Shown piece after piece: positions 1-7,794 of a stretch of DNA of 15,173 nucleotides. The first letter of the stretch is position 1. Each line of letters opens with the position of its first letter. The notes below the pieces were generated by a model. The model was not told the DNA's origin. It worked only from the letters and a program-made list of their open reading frames with translations, and did not search any database. The position numbers and the translations under genes are program-made. The stretch spans positions 1 to 15,173 of the forward strand of contig JAXDLH010000281.1 in NCBI GenBank assembly GCA_034666705.1, read 5' to 3'. The DNA comes from JAXDLH01 sp034666705 (GTDB lineage Bacteria; Chloroflexota; UBA6077; SHYK01).

Positions 1-339
1 ATATCCTCGATCCCCGTCACCCCATTGATCAGTTGGAGCAATCGCTGGCACTCGCGGCAAATCTCGGGCCCGGCGAACCGTTACGCCGGCACGAATCTTG
101 AAGGCTACTCCAGCGCGGTGACAGACCAAGCGATCGTTAACCTGGAGCGCGCTCTGCGTCGCGACGACCAACTCCGCTACTGGACAGACGTGTGGCGTCA
201 GATCAGCGACGACGTGGGTGTCATCCCGGTGCACTTCATCCCGCAGCCGTCCGTCGCGCGGCGGGGCGTCACCGGCTGGGTCACGCCGAACCTCCTCGGC
301 GAGCCAGCCTACGCGCCCTGGACCTGGGATATCAGCTAG
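1..339 (+). CDS. ABC transporter substrate-binding protein, family 5 (3' end only)
   Basis: This is the C-terminal 112 residues of a gene that begins before the window; the frame is open from base 1 to the TAG at 337-339. The family (SBP_bac_5, dipeptide/oligopeptide/nickel type) binds solutes outside the membrane for an ABC importer. The segment NRYAGTNLEGY, followed by a helical stretch (QAIVNLERALRRDD) and the YWTDVWRQISDDVGVIPV segment, is the usual end of this fold, where the last helix packs before a strand ending in a Pro-rich tail. It aligns by eye with the end of the complete protein at 1692-3422 (NRYAGTN against NRFSGSN, DVGVIPVHF against ELPTLPLYY), so the two are distant paralogues. 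No permease or ATPase gene follows. The start, signal peptide and ligand-binding lobe lie outside the window. Confidence 0.8.
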   Translation: MSSIPVTPLISWSNRWHSRQISGPANRYAGTNLEGYSSAVTDQAIVNLERALRRDDQLRYWTDVWRQISDDVGVIPVHFIPQPSVARRGVTGWVTPNLLGEPAYAPWTWDIS

Positions 340-384
340 TGGGATCAGTTCGCATGATCGTCGCCTTGGCGTGGGGTCCGTCGT

Positions 385-464
385 TCCGGTAGGGCGAGGG
401 CTTGTCCCTCGCCGCATCGCCCGGCGCCACCATCGCAGGCGGGAGGGCCTTGTCCCCTACTGGA
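385..464. repeat. Palindromic intergenic element with GTAGGG termini
   Basis: The gap between the solute-binding protein and the VOC gene holds an 80-bp palindromic element. Its ends are inverted copies, TTCCGGTAGGG on the left and CCCTACTGGA on the right, with one mismatch over 10 bp. Inside the left half is a perfect hairpin, GGCGAGGG (393-400), loop CTTGT, CCCTCGCC (406-413). The right half contains a related GGGAGGGCCTTGTCCCC string in the same orientation. This shape is typical of small REP- or MITE-like dispersed repeats in GC-rich bacteria. No second full copy is in the window, so dispersal is inferred. It could also act as a transcription terminator for the upstream gene. Confidence 0.5.
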
Positions 465-607
465 CGATGGCCATGCAGGGAGGAACTAACCCAAGGAGGC
501 ACCCGTTTGCCACGCGGGCGCGTGCGCAGTACCCTTGGCGCATCAGCCGTTGAGGCATAACGCCCGGCCCGGAACACCCGGCCCAGAACACATCGAAGGA
601 GACTCCT

Positions 608-1648
608 ATGGACGACCATCGACCCGGCGCGGTGTACTGGATCGACCACTACGTCGTGCCGACGAATGACCTGAATCAGCACATGGCCTTCATGAAGAAC
701 GTCCTGGGCGCGCAACTGCCGGAGCGGCTGATGTGGCTCACGACCCGCCACCGGATGCGCAACGCCCCGCTGCCGGTCTTCACCGAGGTCGGGCACTACT
801 CCCACAATGGCGGCTTCCTCCAGAACCGGATGCTGCCGGAGATGAAGCCGCTCGGCGAGGGCGTGCCTCGCTACGGCTACTTCGTGCGCCGCGCCGACAT
901 GGATGAGCACCTGAAGCGGCTCGACGCCCACGCCATCCCCCACACCGACCCGCTCGAGGTGTCCCACGAAGGCGAGGAGGGCACCACGATCTACTTCGCG
1001 GATTACGACGGCAACCAGTACGAGTTCTGGGCGCCACGTCACATGCCGCCCGCAGCGATGGAAGCCGACAACCCGATGCGCATCGGCCGCATCAGCCACG
1101 TGGTGCTCGAAAGCCGCGACCTCGACCGCACCTACAACTTCTACAACGATTACTGCGCGCTGGACGTGATTCAGAACGGCGACCTCGCGAAGGACACGAT
1201 GGCCTTTCATCTGGAGGGCGGCGGCCGCATGATCTTCAAGAAGGTCGACGAGCTCTCCGAGCGCACGGGCACCCACAACAAGTGGACCGGCCAGCACGCC
1301 GCGCTGTGCGTCCGGAACGACGAGTTCATCGCCAGCTACCGGCACATGTGGGAGACGGTGCCGGAGTCGCAGCACCGTCGCTTCCAGGAGGACGTGCCGG
1401 ATGAATCCAACATGCCGCCGCGCACGGAGCTGCATGGCCTGATCGCCCTGCGCGAGCGCGAGTCGAGCTTCATGCGTGGCACGTCGTTCTACGACTGGGA
1501 TACGAACTGCTACCACTTCACGGGCGGTCGGCCACTGGATGGATCGATGGCGCACTACGCCTCAGGGTTCGACGACACCAACGTGCCGGACGCCGCCTAC
1601 AAGGACCTTCCGCAGTACGCCGGCCCCGACCTGCGCGTACAAGCATAG
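608..1648 (+). CDS. Two-module VOC family protein, extradiol (catechol 2,3-) dioxygenase-like
   Basis: This 346-residue protein has the size of type I extradiol ring-cleavage dioxygenases, which open catechols next to the two hydroxyls using Fe(II). The ATG at 608 follows AAGGAG (596-601) by 6 nt. Two VOC modules are visible. Module 1 (about 10-150) opens with WIDHYVVPTNDL (His14) and closes with DYDGNQYEFWAP (Glu139). Module 2 (about 160-310) opens with ISHVVLESRDLDRTYNFY (His164), has GQHAAL (His230) and closes with DWDTNCYHFTGG. In the closing motif the position normally held by the metal-binding Glu is His303. Module 1 has Tyr89 where the second His is expected. Neither module therefore shows the standard 2-His-1-Glu triad by eye. 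The fold is secure; ring cleavage is an inference supported by the neighbouring Rieske and decarboxylase-like genes. It is monocistronic and converges on the next gene across 43 bp. Confidence 0.78.
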   Translation: MDDHRPGAVYWIDHYVVPTNDLNQHMAFMKNVLGAQLPERLMWLTTRHRMRNAPLPVFTEVGHYSHNGGFLQNRMLPEMKPLGEGVPRYGYFVRRADMDEHLKRLDAHAIPHTDPLEVSHEGEEGTTIYFADYDGNQYEFWAPRHMPPAAMEADNPMRIGRISHVVLESRDLDRTYNFYNDYCALDVIQNGDLAKDTMAFHLEGGGRMIFKKVDELSERTGTHNKWTGQHAALCVRNDEFIASYRHMWETVPESQHRRFQEDVPDESNMPPRTELHGLIALRERESSFMRGTSFYDWDTNCYHFTGGRPLDGSMAHYASGFDDTNVPDAAYKDLPQYAGPDLRVQA

Positions 1649-1691
1649 ACAGCCTCATCGTAGGGATCCTCCATCACCGACGCGGAGGGCC

Positions 1692-3422
1692 TTACGCCCG
1701 GTCCCACTCGTGCACGTTCCAGGTGACGGCATTGTCCGAACCGGTCTCCGACCGTGGCCCAATGCCGCTAATCCCACGGCCGTACGTGACGACCTCGTTG
1801 ATGTAGTAGAGCGGCAACGTGGGAAGCTCGTTGGACCACAGCGCCGCCAGGTCGACGAGGTCGCGACTCCAGATCGTGTCGTCGACGCTGACGGACATCT
1901 CGTCGAGGAGCGCGTCGGCTCGCGGATTGCTCCATCGGCCGCGGTTGGAGCCCGAGAAACGATTCTCGGGACGTGGCGCCTGACTGCTGTGCAGGCTGTT
2001 GCGCAGGTCCTCCAGCACCAGGTTGATGCTGGCCCAGAACGCGCCGGTCCACTGATTGCGGTACTCGGGGGAGGCGTCGAGCTCCGGACTGATGTTGTTG
2101 ATGCTGGTGACGATCCCGAGCCTGCGCCAGTAGTCCGTCGTCACTTGCTGGACCTTCAGCTCCTCGTTGCGGCCCGCCACGCGTCCATCGATCTCGAATC
2201 GCTCGCCGCGGCTATTCAGGAGCACGCCGTCTGCACCGGGCCGCCAGCCCGCATCGGCGAGCAGTTGCTGGGCGCGCGCTGGGTCGTACGGATACTTGGT
2301 GATCGCAGCGGAGATTGCCGGGAACTGCGGTCGGCGTGGCGAGACCCAGATATCGGCGACGGGCTGCTGCCCTTCGAACAGGTCGCGCGACATTGCCTCC
2401 CGGTCGATTGCAGTGAGCATCGCCCGCCGTACGGGGACGTCCGCGAGGAACGGGTTCGTCACTGCCAGGCTGATCCACCGCCAGTTGGCAGGGGTCATCA
2501 TCACCGTACCCTGGCCCGGTGCTTCCCACCGCCCACGGGCCACCAGCGCCGAGTCGAAGTCGAGCAGGCTGCCCAGCGTGACGTCGAGGTCGCCGGCGAG
2601 GATACTCGCCAGCGCCGAGTTGCTATCGGTGATAAGGCGCCAGACAATGGCATCGATCTTCGGTCGCCCGAGCACGTACTGATCGTTGGCAGCGAACTCG
2701 ACCTGGCTGCCCTCGACCCAGTTCTGCACCTTGTACGCGCCCAACCCCACGAAGTCCTTGGTCCAGTACGAGCTGTTGACGACGGCATCCATGTCGCCAG
2801 GCTTGAAGAGCGGGCCAATGATGTGACGAGGCATGGCCCAGAATGTGTTGGTAAAGGCACGGAGCGCGAGGCGGTTGGGGGCCGACCAGGTGATGACGAG
2901 CGTGCGGTCGTCGGGGGCCTCGATGCTCTGCACCAGCCCCGCGGTGCGGCTGGAGCGCTGCGGGAACTTCGGGTCGGCCTGCACCTGGTAGCCCAGCACG
3001 AAATCCTCGGCGCTGAGCGGCGTCCCGTCATGCCACACGATGCCGGGTTTGAGCGTGTACCGCGTGATGAGCCGCCCATCCGGCATGAAGACGAGGGTGC
3101 CATCGTCGGTGGAGGGCACCTTCTCCGCAAGGCGCGGCGAGACCTGGTTGGAGACCGGGTCGAGCGTGAGCAGCCCGGCCTGGGCAATCTCGCGGAACTC
3201 GTTGACGCCACCCTCGAGCGGACCGATGTGGGGCACCGCGCGGCCGTACGCGATCGTCAGCGTCTTCTTCTGCTGGCTCGGAGCAATGGGCGAGCCGGCG
3301 GGAGACGCACCGGCGCTGCCGCCGTTCGACGCGGGCGCAGCCTGGCTGCATCCAACCATGAGCACGGTGCAGGCCATCAGGACGTTGCGCATTGTCAATC
3401 TGCGAGTCGGCAGCGTTGGCAT
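1692..3422 (-). CDS. ABC transporter substrate-binding lipoprotein, SBP family 5
   Basis: A complete 576-residue peptide/solute-binding protein. Residues 1-25 form a lipoprotein signal: basic start (RRLTMR), hydrophobic core (VLMACTVLMVG) and lipidated Cys25, then a Ser/Ala/Gly/Pro tether. The mature part carries family-5 hallmarks: YTLKPGIVWHDGTPLSAEDF around residues 120-140, then NPFLADVPVRRAMLTAIDRE, then YDPARAQQLLADAGW, and an NRFSGSNRGRWSNPRADALL segment near the end. Length is typical for the family. The ATG at 3422 is supported by GAAGGAGG at 3430-3437, 7 nt away. No permease or ATPase gene adjoins it, so it is an orphan binding protein that would rely on a transporter encoded elsewhere. 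The ligand cannot be read from sequence; peptides or aromatic acids are both possible. Confidence 0.9.
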   Translation of the reverse strand: MPTLPTRRLTMRNVLMACTVLMVGCSQAAPASNGGSAGASPAGSPIAPSQQKKTLTIAYGRAVPHIGPLEGGVNEFREIAQAGLLTLDPVSNQVSPRLAEKVPSTDDGTLVFMPDGRLITRYTLKPGIVWHDGTPLSAEDFVLGYQVQADPKFPQRSSRTAGLVQSIEAPDDRTLVITWSAPNRLALRAFTNTFWAMPRHIIGPLFKPGDMDAVVNSSYWTKDFVGLGAYKVQNWVEGSQVEFAANDQYVLGRPKIDAIVWRLITDSNSALASILAGDLDVTLGSLLDFDSALVARGRWEAPGQGTVMMTPANWRWISLAVTNPFLADVPVRRAMLTAIDREAMSRDLFEGQQPVADIWVSPRRPQFPAISAAITKYPYDPARAQQLLADAGWRPGADGVLLNSRGERFEIDGRVAGRNEELKVQQVTTDYWRRLGIVTSINNISPELDASPEYRNQWTGAFWASINLVLEDLRNSLHSSQAPRPENRFSGSNRGRWSNPRADALLDEMSVSVDDTIWSRDLVDLAALWSNELPTLPLYYINEVVTYGRGISGIGPRSETGSDNAVTWNVHEWDRA

Positions 3423-3756
3423 TAGTTCGCCTCCTTCGGTCTGGCCGCCCTACCCATCCAGGTCCTTGCATTCCTTGATCAGCTCAGTCCATTGACGAGC
3501 TCAGCATCGGGACAAGTGGGTAGGGCGCGATTCTCACCTCGCCGTGTTCCCGCCATTGTGATCGGGAACTGCCCCGGCCGCAATGCCCCAAAAACCTGCC
3601 AGGTGCGCTTCCACTTGCCTGCCTATCGCCAATCCCCCCGCCTCTGAAAGGACCCGTCTGCGGCTGATGGATGAGCACAGTAGCGCCACGCCGGCTCGAG
3701 CGCGCGGCAACCGCATTGGTGTCGCAGGCGACCCGCGCCCACATCAGATGATCGAC

Positions 3757-3762
3757 CATAAT
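3757..3762 (+). promoter_or_regulatory. Possible -10 box for the aldo/keto reductase gene
   Basis: CATAAT differs from TATAAT by one base and stands out in GC-rich surroundings. It lies 28 bases before the ATG at 3791, leaving room for a short leader with the GGGGAGG ribosome site. No recognisable -35 hexamer sits 16-18 bp upstream, so this is a weak call. Confidence 0.25.
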
Positions 3763-3778
3763 GGGCGTCAGCAATGAT

Positions 3779-3785
3779 GGGGAGG
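3779..3785 (+). promoter_or_regulatory. Ribosome binding site that sets the aldo/keto reductase start at 3791
   Basis: GGGGAGG lies 5 nt before the ATG at 3791. An earlier in-frame ATG at 3761 has no such site and would add ten residues that do not fit the family N-terminus, so 3791 is preferred. Confidence 0.7.
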
Positions 3786-3790
3786 CGGGC

Positions 3791-4720
3791 ATGGCGGACC
3801 TACCAACGCGGACGCTCGGGCGGACCGGACTGCAGGTCACGACACTTGGGTATGGCGCAATGGAGCTCAGCGCACGTCCCTCAAGCCGTCCCGAAGAGGT
3901 ACGCAACCGCGACATCTCCGAAGCCGATGCCGAGCGCATCCTGCACGCCGTGCTCGACGCTGGCATCACCTACGTCGACACCGCGCCGGACTACGGCCTC
4001 AGCGAGGAGCGAATCGGGAAGTACATCGCGCACCGGCGCGGGGAGTACATCCTGGCTTCGAAATGCGGCTGCGTCGTCGGCACGCCGGCCACCGCGAGCG
4101 CGCGTACCGGCGGGCACATCTTCACGGCCGAAAACGTGACGGCGGGCGTGGAGCAAAGCCTGCGCCGCATGCGGACCGACTACCTCGACGTGGTGCAGTT
4201 CCACGGCAACCCGAGCAAAGCGCAGCTTGAGGAGCACGGCGGGCTGGATGCGCTGCTCGAGCTGCAGCACCAGGGGAAGGTGCGTTTCATCGGCGTATCC
4301 GGCACCCTCCCCCAACTGCACGAGCAGATCGCGATGGGCGTGTTCGACACCTTCCAGATCCCGTACTCGGCGGTGGAGCGGGAGCACGAAGCGGTGATGA
4401 GTCAGGCGGCGGGCGCAGGAGCCGGCGTCGTCGTGCGAGGCGGCGTCGCGCGCGGAGGGCCGGGGAAAGAGGCGGGCGACACCTGGGCCGCGTGGCAGCA
4501 AGCAGAGGTCGACGACCTGCTCGGCGACATGTCGCCTATGGAGCTCGTGCTCCGCTTCACCATCAGCCATCCGGACCTGCACACGACGATCGTCGGTACG
4601 ACAAACCCCGCGCACCTGCAAGCCAACGTCAACGCGGCACGCAAAGGTCCTCTGCCGCCAGAGCTGTACGAAGCGGCCAAACGCCGCTTCTCGGCGGGTT
4701 CCGCGCCCGGCAACCCGTAA
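3791..4720 (+). CDS. Aldo/keto reductase
   Basis: A 309-residue NAD(P)H-dependent oxidoreductase of the AKR (beta/alpha)8-barrel family, which interconverts carbonyls and alcohols in the cytoplasm. The N-terminus LPTRTLGRTGLQVTTLGYGAM is the standard AKR opening. The catalytic tetrad is complete: Asp63 and Tyr68 in YVDTAPDYGLSE, Lys91 in LASKCG and His138 in VQFHGN. The C-terminal part has the cofactor-side segment TTIVGTTNPAHLQANV. Length is normal. The start is fixed by a ribosome site at 3779-3785. The gene is alone on its strand, converging on the decarboxylase-like gene across 115 bp. It could oxidise a ring dihydrodiol or reduce an aldehyde intermediate of the neighbouring aromatic route, but the sequence alone does not reveal a substrate. 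Confidence 0.92.
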   Translation: MADLPTRTLGRTGLQVTTLGYGAMELSARPSSRPEEVRNRDISEADAERILHAVLDAGITYVDTAPDYGLSEERIGKYIAHRRGEYILASKCGCVVGTPATASARTGGHIFTAENVTAGVEQSLRRMRTDYLDVVQFHGNPSKAQLEEHGGLDALLELQHQGKVRFIGVSGTLPQLHEQIAMGVFDTFQIPYSAVEREHEAVMSQAAGAGAGVVVRGGVARGGPGKEAGDTWAAWQQAEVDDLLGDMSPMELVLRFTISHPDLHTTIVGTTNPAHLQANVNAARKGPLPPELYEAAKRRFSAGSAPGNP

Positions 4721-4835
4721 CGGTACCAGGCTCTTCTTGCCAGGATATGCAGCACGGGAAAGCCTGGCGATCGGCCAGCATTGGAGGCGCGCGGCCGGGG
4801 ACGAGCCCATGCCCTACAAGCCGACCCCTTCCGAT

Positions 4836-5816
4836 TTAGGTGTTCTTCACAGTCTCCCAGAACAGCTCGTCGATCTTGGCGGGCTCGCGGGTGAGACCGT
4901 CCACGTTCGACTGCTCGGCGCCCATCTTCAGCATCGCGCGGTTAGCGGAAAGGCCCGATGGGAATGGGTCGTCGCCGAACACGCTGCGCTGCCAGTCGAG
5001 GTCGTCGCGGCCGTCGTGGAACATGTCGCGGCCGTGCGGGTCGCGGCGGTATGCCTCCTGCTTCGAGCGCTCGAAGGCGTCGTAAAGCGCCTCGGGTACC
5101 CATGGCTCCTTCTCGGCCAGCTTCCGCTGCACGAGCACGGTGTGGTTGACCGGCGTGAACCCGGTCTTCTGGAGGAAGGACGCCACGAACTCGCGGCCCC
5201 CATCGGGGAAGAGGCGGCGCACGTCGGGGTGGTCGGTCGGGAAGTTGATCGAACCAGCAGGGAACGCGGCATCGAGCTCACCGCTTGTCAGCATGCGGAC
5301 GCCTTCGCCCTCCTTGAGCCACTCGATCGAGACGTCCGCGGGTCCATCCTTGTCCACGCCGAGCTGCACGCCGTGGCTGTGCTCCGGCGGCCGCGTGACG
5401 AACCAGCTCACATCCTGCGGGCGAATCCCGTACAGCTCGCGGAGCATGGCGCGGAACCACACGCCAGCCGTCATCGTGTAGTCGGGAATGCCGAACCGCT
5501 TGCCGCGCAGGTCGGCGGCCGTCTCGATGCCCGAGCGCACGTTCACGTAGCTGTTCACCGCCAGCAGCGCCCGACTGAAGAAGATTGGAATCGCGGTCCA
5601 GTCCCACAGTGGGTTCGGCCGCTCCTTGGTGATCATGTAGTTGGAGATGGAGAACTCAAAGACGTCGTGGGCGCTCTCGCGGAGGTGCCGCTCGTGCAGA
5701 TCCGCTGGGGAGCCGGACTCCCAGGTGATCTCGATGTCCTTCGCCTTCACGGTGCCGTCGATCAGCGGCTTCATTCGCGGGTTCGGCGAGAACGTGCCGC
5801 GCAACTGAAGTGGCAT
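4836..5816 (-). CDS. 4,5-dihydroxyphthalate decarboxylase-like protein (PBP2 fold), copy A
   Basis: A 326-residue protein with the periplasmic-binding-protein type 2 fold. It has no signal peptide or lipobox, which favours the cytoplasmic decarboxylase-like branch (4,5-dihydroxyphthalate to protocatechuate, Pht5 type) over a transporter subunit. Recognisable segments: GTFSPNPRMKPLIDGTV at the start, the HDVFEFSISNYMI stretch (about 70), the DLRGKRFGIPDY segment (about 125) leading into a GVWFRAML helix, LTSGELDAAF, and GLSANRAMLKM near the end. Each aligns with the copy at 9403-10419. I chose ATG 5816 because AAAGGGG precedes it by 5 nt and the protein then begins like its paralogue; the longer reading from 5879 adds 21 unrelated residues. 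Many relatives are annotated as ABC substrate-binding proteins, and the enzymatic role is unproven. Confidence 0.78.
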   Translation of the reverse strand: MPLQLRGTFSPNPRMKPLIDGTVKAKDIEITWESGSPADLHERHLRESAHDVFEFSISNYMITKERPNPLWDWTAIPIFFSRALLAVNSYVNVRSGIETAADLRGKRFGIPDYTMTAGVWFRAMLRELYGIRPQDVSWFVTRPPEHSHGVQLGVDKDGPADVSIEWLKEGEGVRMLTSGELDAAFPAGSINFPTDHPDVRRLFPDGGREFVASFLQKTGFTPVNHTVLVQRKLAEKEPWVPEALYDAFERSKQEAYRRDPHGRDMFHDGRDDLDWQRSVFGDDPFPSGLSANRAMLKMGAEQSNVDGLTREPAKIDELFWETVKNT

Positions 5817-5821
5817 AGGTA

Positions 5822-5828
5822 CCCCTTT
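5822..5828 (-). promoter_or_regulatory. Ribosome binding site that sets the start at 5816
   Basis: On the minus strand AAAGGGG is followed by TACCT and then the ATG at 5816. No comparable site precedes the upstream in-frame codon at 5879, so the shorter protein is preferred. Confidence 0.65.
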
Positions 5829-6050
5829 GATGATGGTCGTGAATAGGGAGCGATGCGAGCGCGAGCCCACGATGATCACGTCACCCTGGGAGCACAGCCG
5901 AGGAATCCATTGCTGCCCTTATTAGGATCCGCAAGATGACAAGGAACGATGGCGCAGAATAGGTACGGCGTCAAGGCCGAGAGCGAAGCGCAGTGGGTGA
6001 TGACAGGATCAACGCCGAGGTGGTACGCTCGCACCACAACAAGGTTATAC

Positions 6051-6058
6051 GGAGGGAG
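6051..6058 (+). promoter_or_regulatory. Ribosome binding site that sets the VOC start at 6066
   Basis: GGAGGGAG ends 7 nt before the ATG at 6066. The ATG at 6061 is out of frame. An upstream in-frame ATG at 5949 lacks a site and would add 39 residues without family resemblance. Confidence 0.7.
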
Positions 6059-6065
6059 AGATGCC

Positions 6066-6593
6066 ATGACCGAAACCATTGAACGAGCCACCAAGCAGAC
6101 CGAGCGCAAGAGCCCGATCAGAGTCAAGAAGCTTGGCCACGTGGTGTTCGCGGTGCGGGACGTTGAGGCCTCGACCAGGTTCTACACTGACGTGCTGAAC
6201 TTCCGGGTGTCCGACGTCAACGAGGGCGGCATGGTGTTTCTCACTGCCTGTGGTGACCACCATACCATCGCGCTCGCACCAGCCGCGGCTGGCGCCGAGG
6301 CGCAGCAGTCGCCGAAAGGGCAGCTAGGTCTGAGCCACTTCGCGATGGAGGTCGAGACGCTCGAAGAGCTCTTCGAGATCCGGGATTACCTCAAGGAGAA
6401 GGAGCTCCTGATCAGCGAGGGGCGGCGCGGACCCGGCGGCAACACCGAGGTTCACCTGCTCGACCCGGACGGCTACAACCTCGAGTTCTACTGGAAGATG
6501 GACCAGATTGGCCCCGGCGAGGCGAGCCGGCCCGCGTCCCAGTGGCACCGGGTCAACTCCCTAGAAGAGGCGCGCGACAACCCGCTCCCGTAG
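6066..6593 (+). CDS. Single-module VOC family protein, glyoxalase/extradiol dioxygenase-like
   Basis: A 175-residue metalloenzyme-fold protein built from one VOC module. It opens with KKLGHVVFAVRDVEASTRFYTDVL (His25), continues with GLSHFAMEVETLEEL (His91) and closes with LLDPDGYNLEFYW (Glu140). These three residues are the expected 2-His-1-Glu metal site, so unlike the larger VOC protein upstream this one looks catalytically intact. VOC monomers usually pair to build the active site. Roles in the family include ring cleavage of catechols, glyoxalase and epimerase reactions; the neighbourhood favours aromatic ring cleavage, but that is inference. A 15-residue polar N-terminal arm and a 30-residue C-terminal tail (ending SLEEARDNPLP) extend the core. 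It is divergent from the decarboxylase-like gene (249-bp gap) and its end is closed by the hairpin at 6719-6754. Confidence 0.85.
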   Translation: MTETIERATKQTERKSPIRVKKLGHVVFAVRDVEASTRFYTDVLNFRVSDVNEGGMVFLTACGDHHTIALAPAAAGAEAQQSPKGQLGLSHFAMEVETLEELFEIRDYLKEKELLISEGRRGPGGNTEVHLLDPDGYNLEFYWKMDQIGPGEASRPASQWHRVNSLEEARDNPLP

Positions 6594-6718
6594 ACGATCC
6601 GCGCGCGAACAAGCCCGGCGTCACCGAGGAGTGCACGATCGCGTTCGAGGTCGCGCCAGATGCGCAGCGGCTCACGATGACGATTGGGGCGCCGTGCGAC
6701 TGGGCTTTGTTGGAATGT

Positions 6719-6754
6719 GCGAGGGGCCTGCGTCGGTGGACGCAGGCCCCTCGC
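6719..6754. terminator. Perfect 16-bp hairpin between convergent genes, bidirectional terminator
   Basis: GCGAGGGGCCTGCGTC (6719-6734), loop GGTG, then the exact reverse complement (6739-6754). It sits between the 3' ends of the VOC gene (6593) and the amidohydrolase gene (6778), where it could stop transcription from both sides. It lacks a long U-tract on either strand, so it is not a textbook intrinsic terminator. Confidence 0.75.
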
Positions 6755-6777
6755 TTACTAGCAGCTCTACACAGCAG

Positions 6778-7794
6778 TTAGAGCGCGTAGAGGGCGCGGG
6801 CGTTGTCGTCGAGGATCTTGTTGATCGCCGTGGCCGTCACGCCCTCGCCGTGCTTCAAGTGGCGCAGCGCGTCGATCTCCGTCGCCGTATCGTTGTGGCC
6901 ATAGTCCGTGCCAATCACGACATTATCCTCGCCCGCATACTTCAATACGTAGGGGATGTCGTCGTCAGTCTGGCAGGCCACGTAGATCCGGTTGTCGCGC
7001 AGCACCCGCGACTTGTCGATCTCCCCGGTCCGGCGGCGGCGCTTCGCCATATCGTGCAATGCGTACGGGACCCACTGCGCACTCGTCTCGATGAAGCCGA
7101 TGCGGAGCTGGGGGAATCGCGTGGTGACACCGCCGTTGATGAGCGCCTGGAACGCGCCGATCGTGCACAGCTTGTTCTTCATCCAGGGGTCCGTGAATAC
7201 CTCGCCGACGTCCATATTGCCGACGCCCGCGTGGATGCCAATCGGCAGGTTCAGCGCGCTGGCAGCACCGTACAGGCGATCGAAGTAGGGATTGTCCAAC
7301 GTATGCTGGCCCTCGATGCCACGGATGAACACGGCGCACGCGCCGTGCTCGCAGCAGAACTGCAGTTCCTCGAGCGCCGCGTTCATGTCGAGCAACGGCA
7401 GCACTGCTGCCCAGCGCAATCGGCCCTTGCCCGCATCCCAGATATCGGCGAGCCACCGGTTGTAGCCCTTGCACATCGCCACCTCGACGTGCGGGCGGCG
7501 GGTAAGGGCGCTCAGGAACATCGTGGGATAGAGGACCTGGACGTCGACCTCGAGCTCGTCCATGTGACGGAGGCGAGCCTCAATGTCTGCCATCTCACGG
7601 GCTTCCTGGCTAGTGTCGCGCCCCACATTCTGGCGGCCGCGCACATTGCCGTCGACGAACCACAGCGCCTCCTCCTCCCCGGAGGGCGTTCTGCGGATAA
7701 TCGTCTGCGGCCGATACTGGGCGTCGGCGCCCACCATATATTCCCAGGTGCGCTCGGTCTCGACGACGTGGGCATCGCTATCGATGGTTGGCAT
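6778..7794 (-). CDS. Amidohydrolase family 2 protein (ACMSD / aromatic decarboxylase type)
   Basis: A 338-residue TIM-barrel metal-dependent hydrolase of the Amidohydro_2 family, which includes ACMSD, gamma-resorcylate and 5-carboxyvanillate decarboxylases. The N-terminus IDSDAHVVE supplies the first-strand motif (Asp7, His9) in the D-x-H form common to uncharacterised family members. GIHAG gives His188 on strand 5, IGFIETSAQW places Glu236 where many relatives have His, and GTDYGHND supplies the strand-8 Asp297. ATG 7794 follows AAGGGGAG (7800-7807) by 5 nt. Members most often remove a carboxyl group from an aromatic or semialdehyde, or hydrolyse a ring-cleavage product, so the neighbouring Rieske and VOC genes give a plausible context. 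Substrate unknown. Transcription converges on the hairpin at 6719-6754. Confidence 0.87.
   Translation of the reverse strand: MPTIDSDAHVVETERTWEYMVGADAQYRPQTIIRRTPSGEEEALWFVDGNVRGRQNVGRDTSQEAREMADIEARLRHMDELEVDVQVLYPTMFLSALTRRPHVEVAMCKGYNRWLADIWDAGKGRLRWAAVLPLLDMNAALEELQFCCEHGACAVFIRGIEGQHTLDNPYFDRLYGAASALNLPIGIHAGVGNMDVGEVFTDPWMKNKLCTIGAFQALINGGVTTRFPQLRIGFIETSAQWVPYALHDMAKRRRRTGEIDKSRVLRDNRIYVACQTDDDIPYVLKYAGEDNVVIGTDYGHNDTATEIDALRHLKHGEGVTATAINKILDDNARALYAL

Larger units (their letters stand above)
3423..3790. other. Divergent intergenic region between SBP and aldo/keto reductase genes
   Basis: This 368-bp gap separates two genes read outwards, so it should hold both promoters. A 7-bp direct repeat AGCTCAG occurs at 3481-3487 and 3498-3504 (17-bp period), too short to call an operator. 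CATAAT at 3757-3762 is a reasonable -10 for the right-hand gene. No RNA gene, convincing ORF or strong hairpin was seen. Confidence 0.5.

Noticed and set aside
332..1555. Minus-strand open frame (407 codons) opposite the two-module VOC gene
   Set aside because: Composition is His/Arg/Val-rich and motif-free, while the plus strand has a strong ribosome site and VOC motifs.
1476..3425. Long plus-strand open frame (649 codons) opposite the solute-binding lipoprotein
   Set aside because: It is antisense to a protein with clear family motifs, lipobox and ribosome site; its translation is Arg/Ala/Val-rich without recognisable domains, as expected for GC-rich shadow frames.
4726..4778. Short inverted repeats (CCAGGCT/AGCCTGG and CTGGC/GCCAG) between convergent genes
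   Set aside because: Stems of 5-7 bp with a long loop or no U-tract; not distinguishable from chance in GC-rich DNA.
4737..5846. Plus-strand open frame opposite decarboxylase-like copy A
   Set aside because: Antisense shadow; no family motifs and no good start context.
5919..5942. TTGTCA and TAATAA on the minus strand as a promoter for decarboxylase-like copy A
   Set aside because: The hexamers are only 12 bp apart, too close for a standard sigma-70 promoter.
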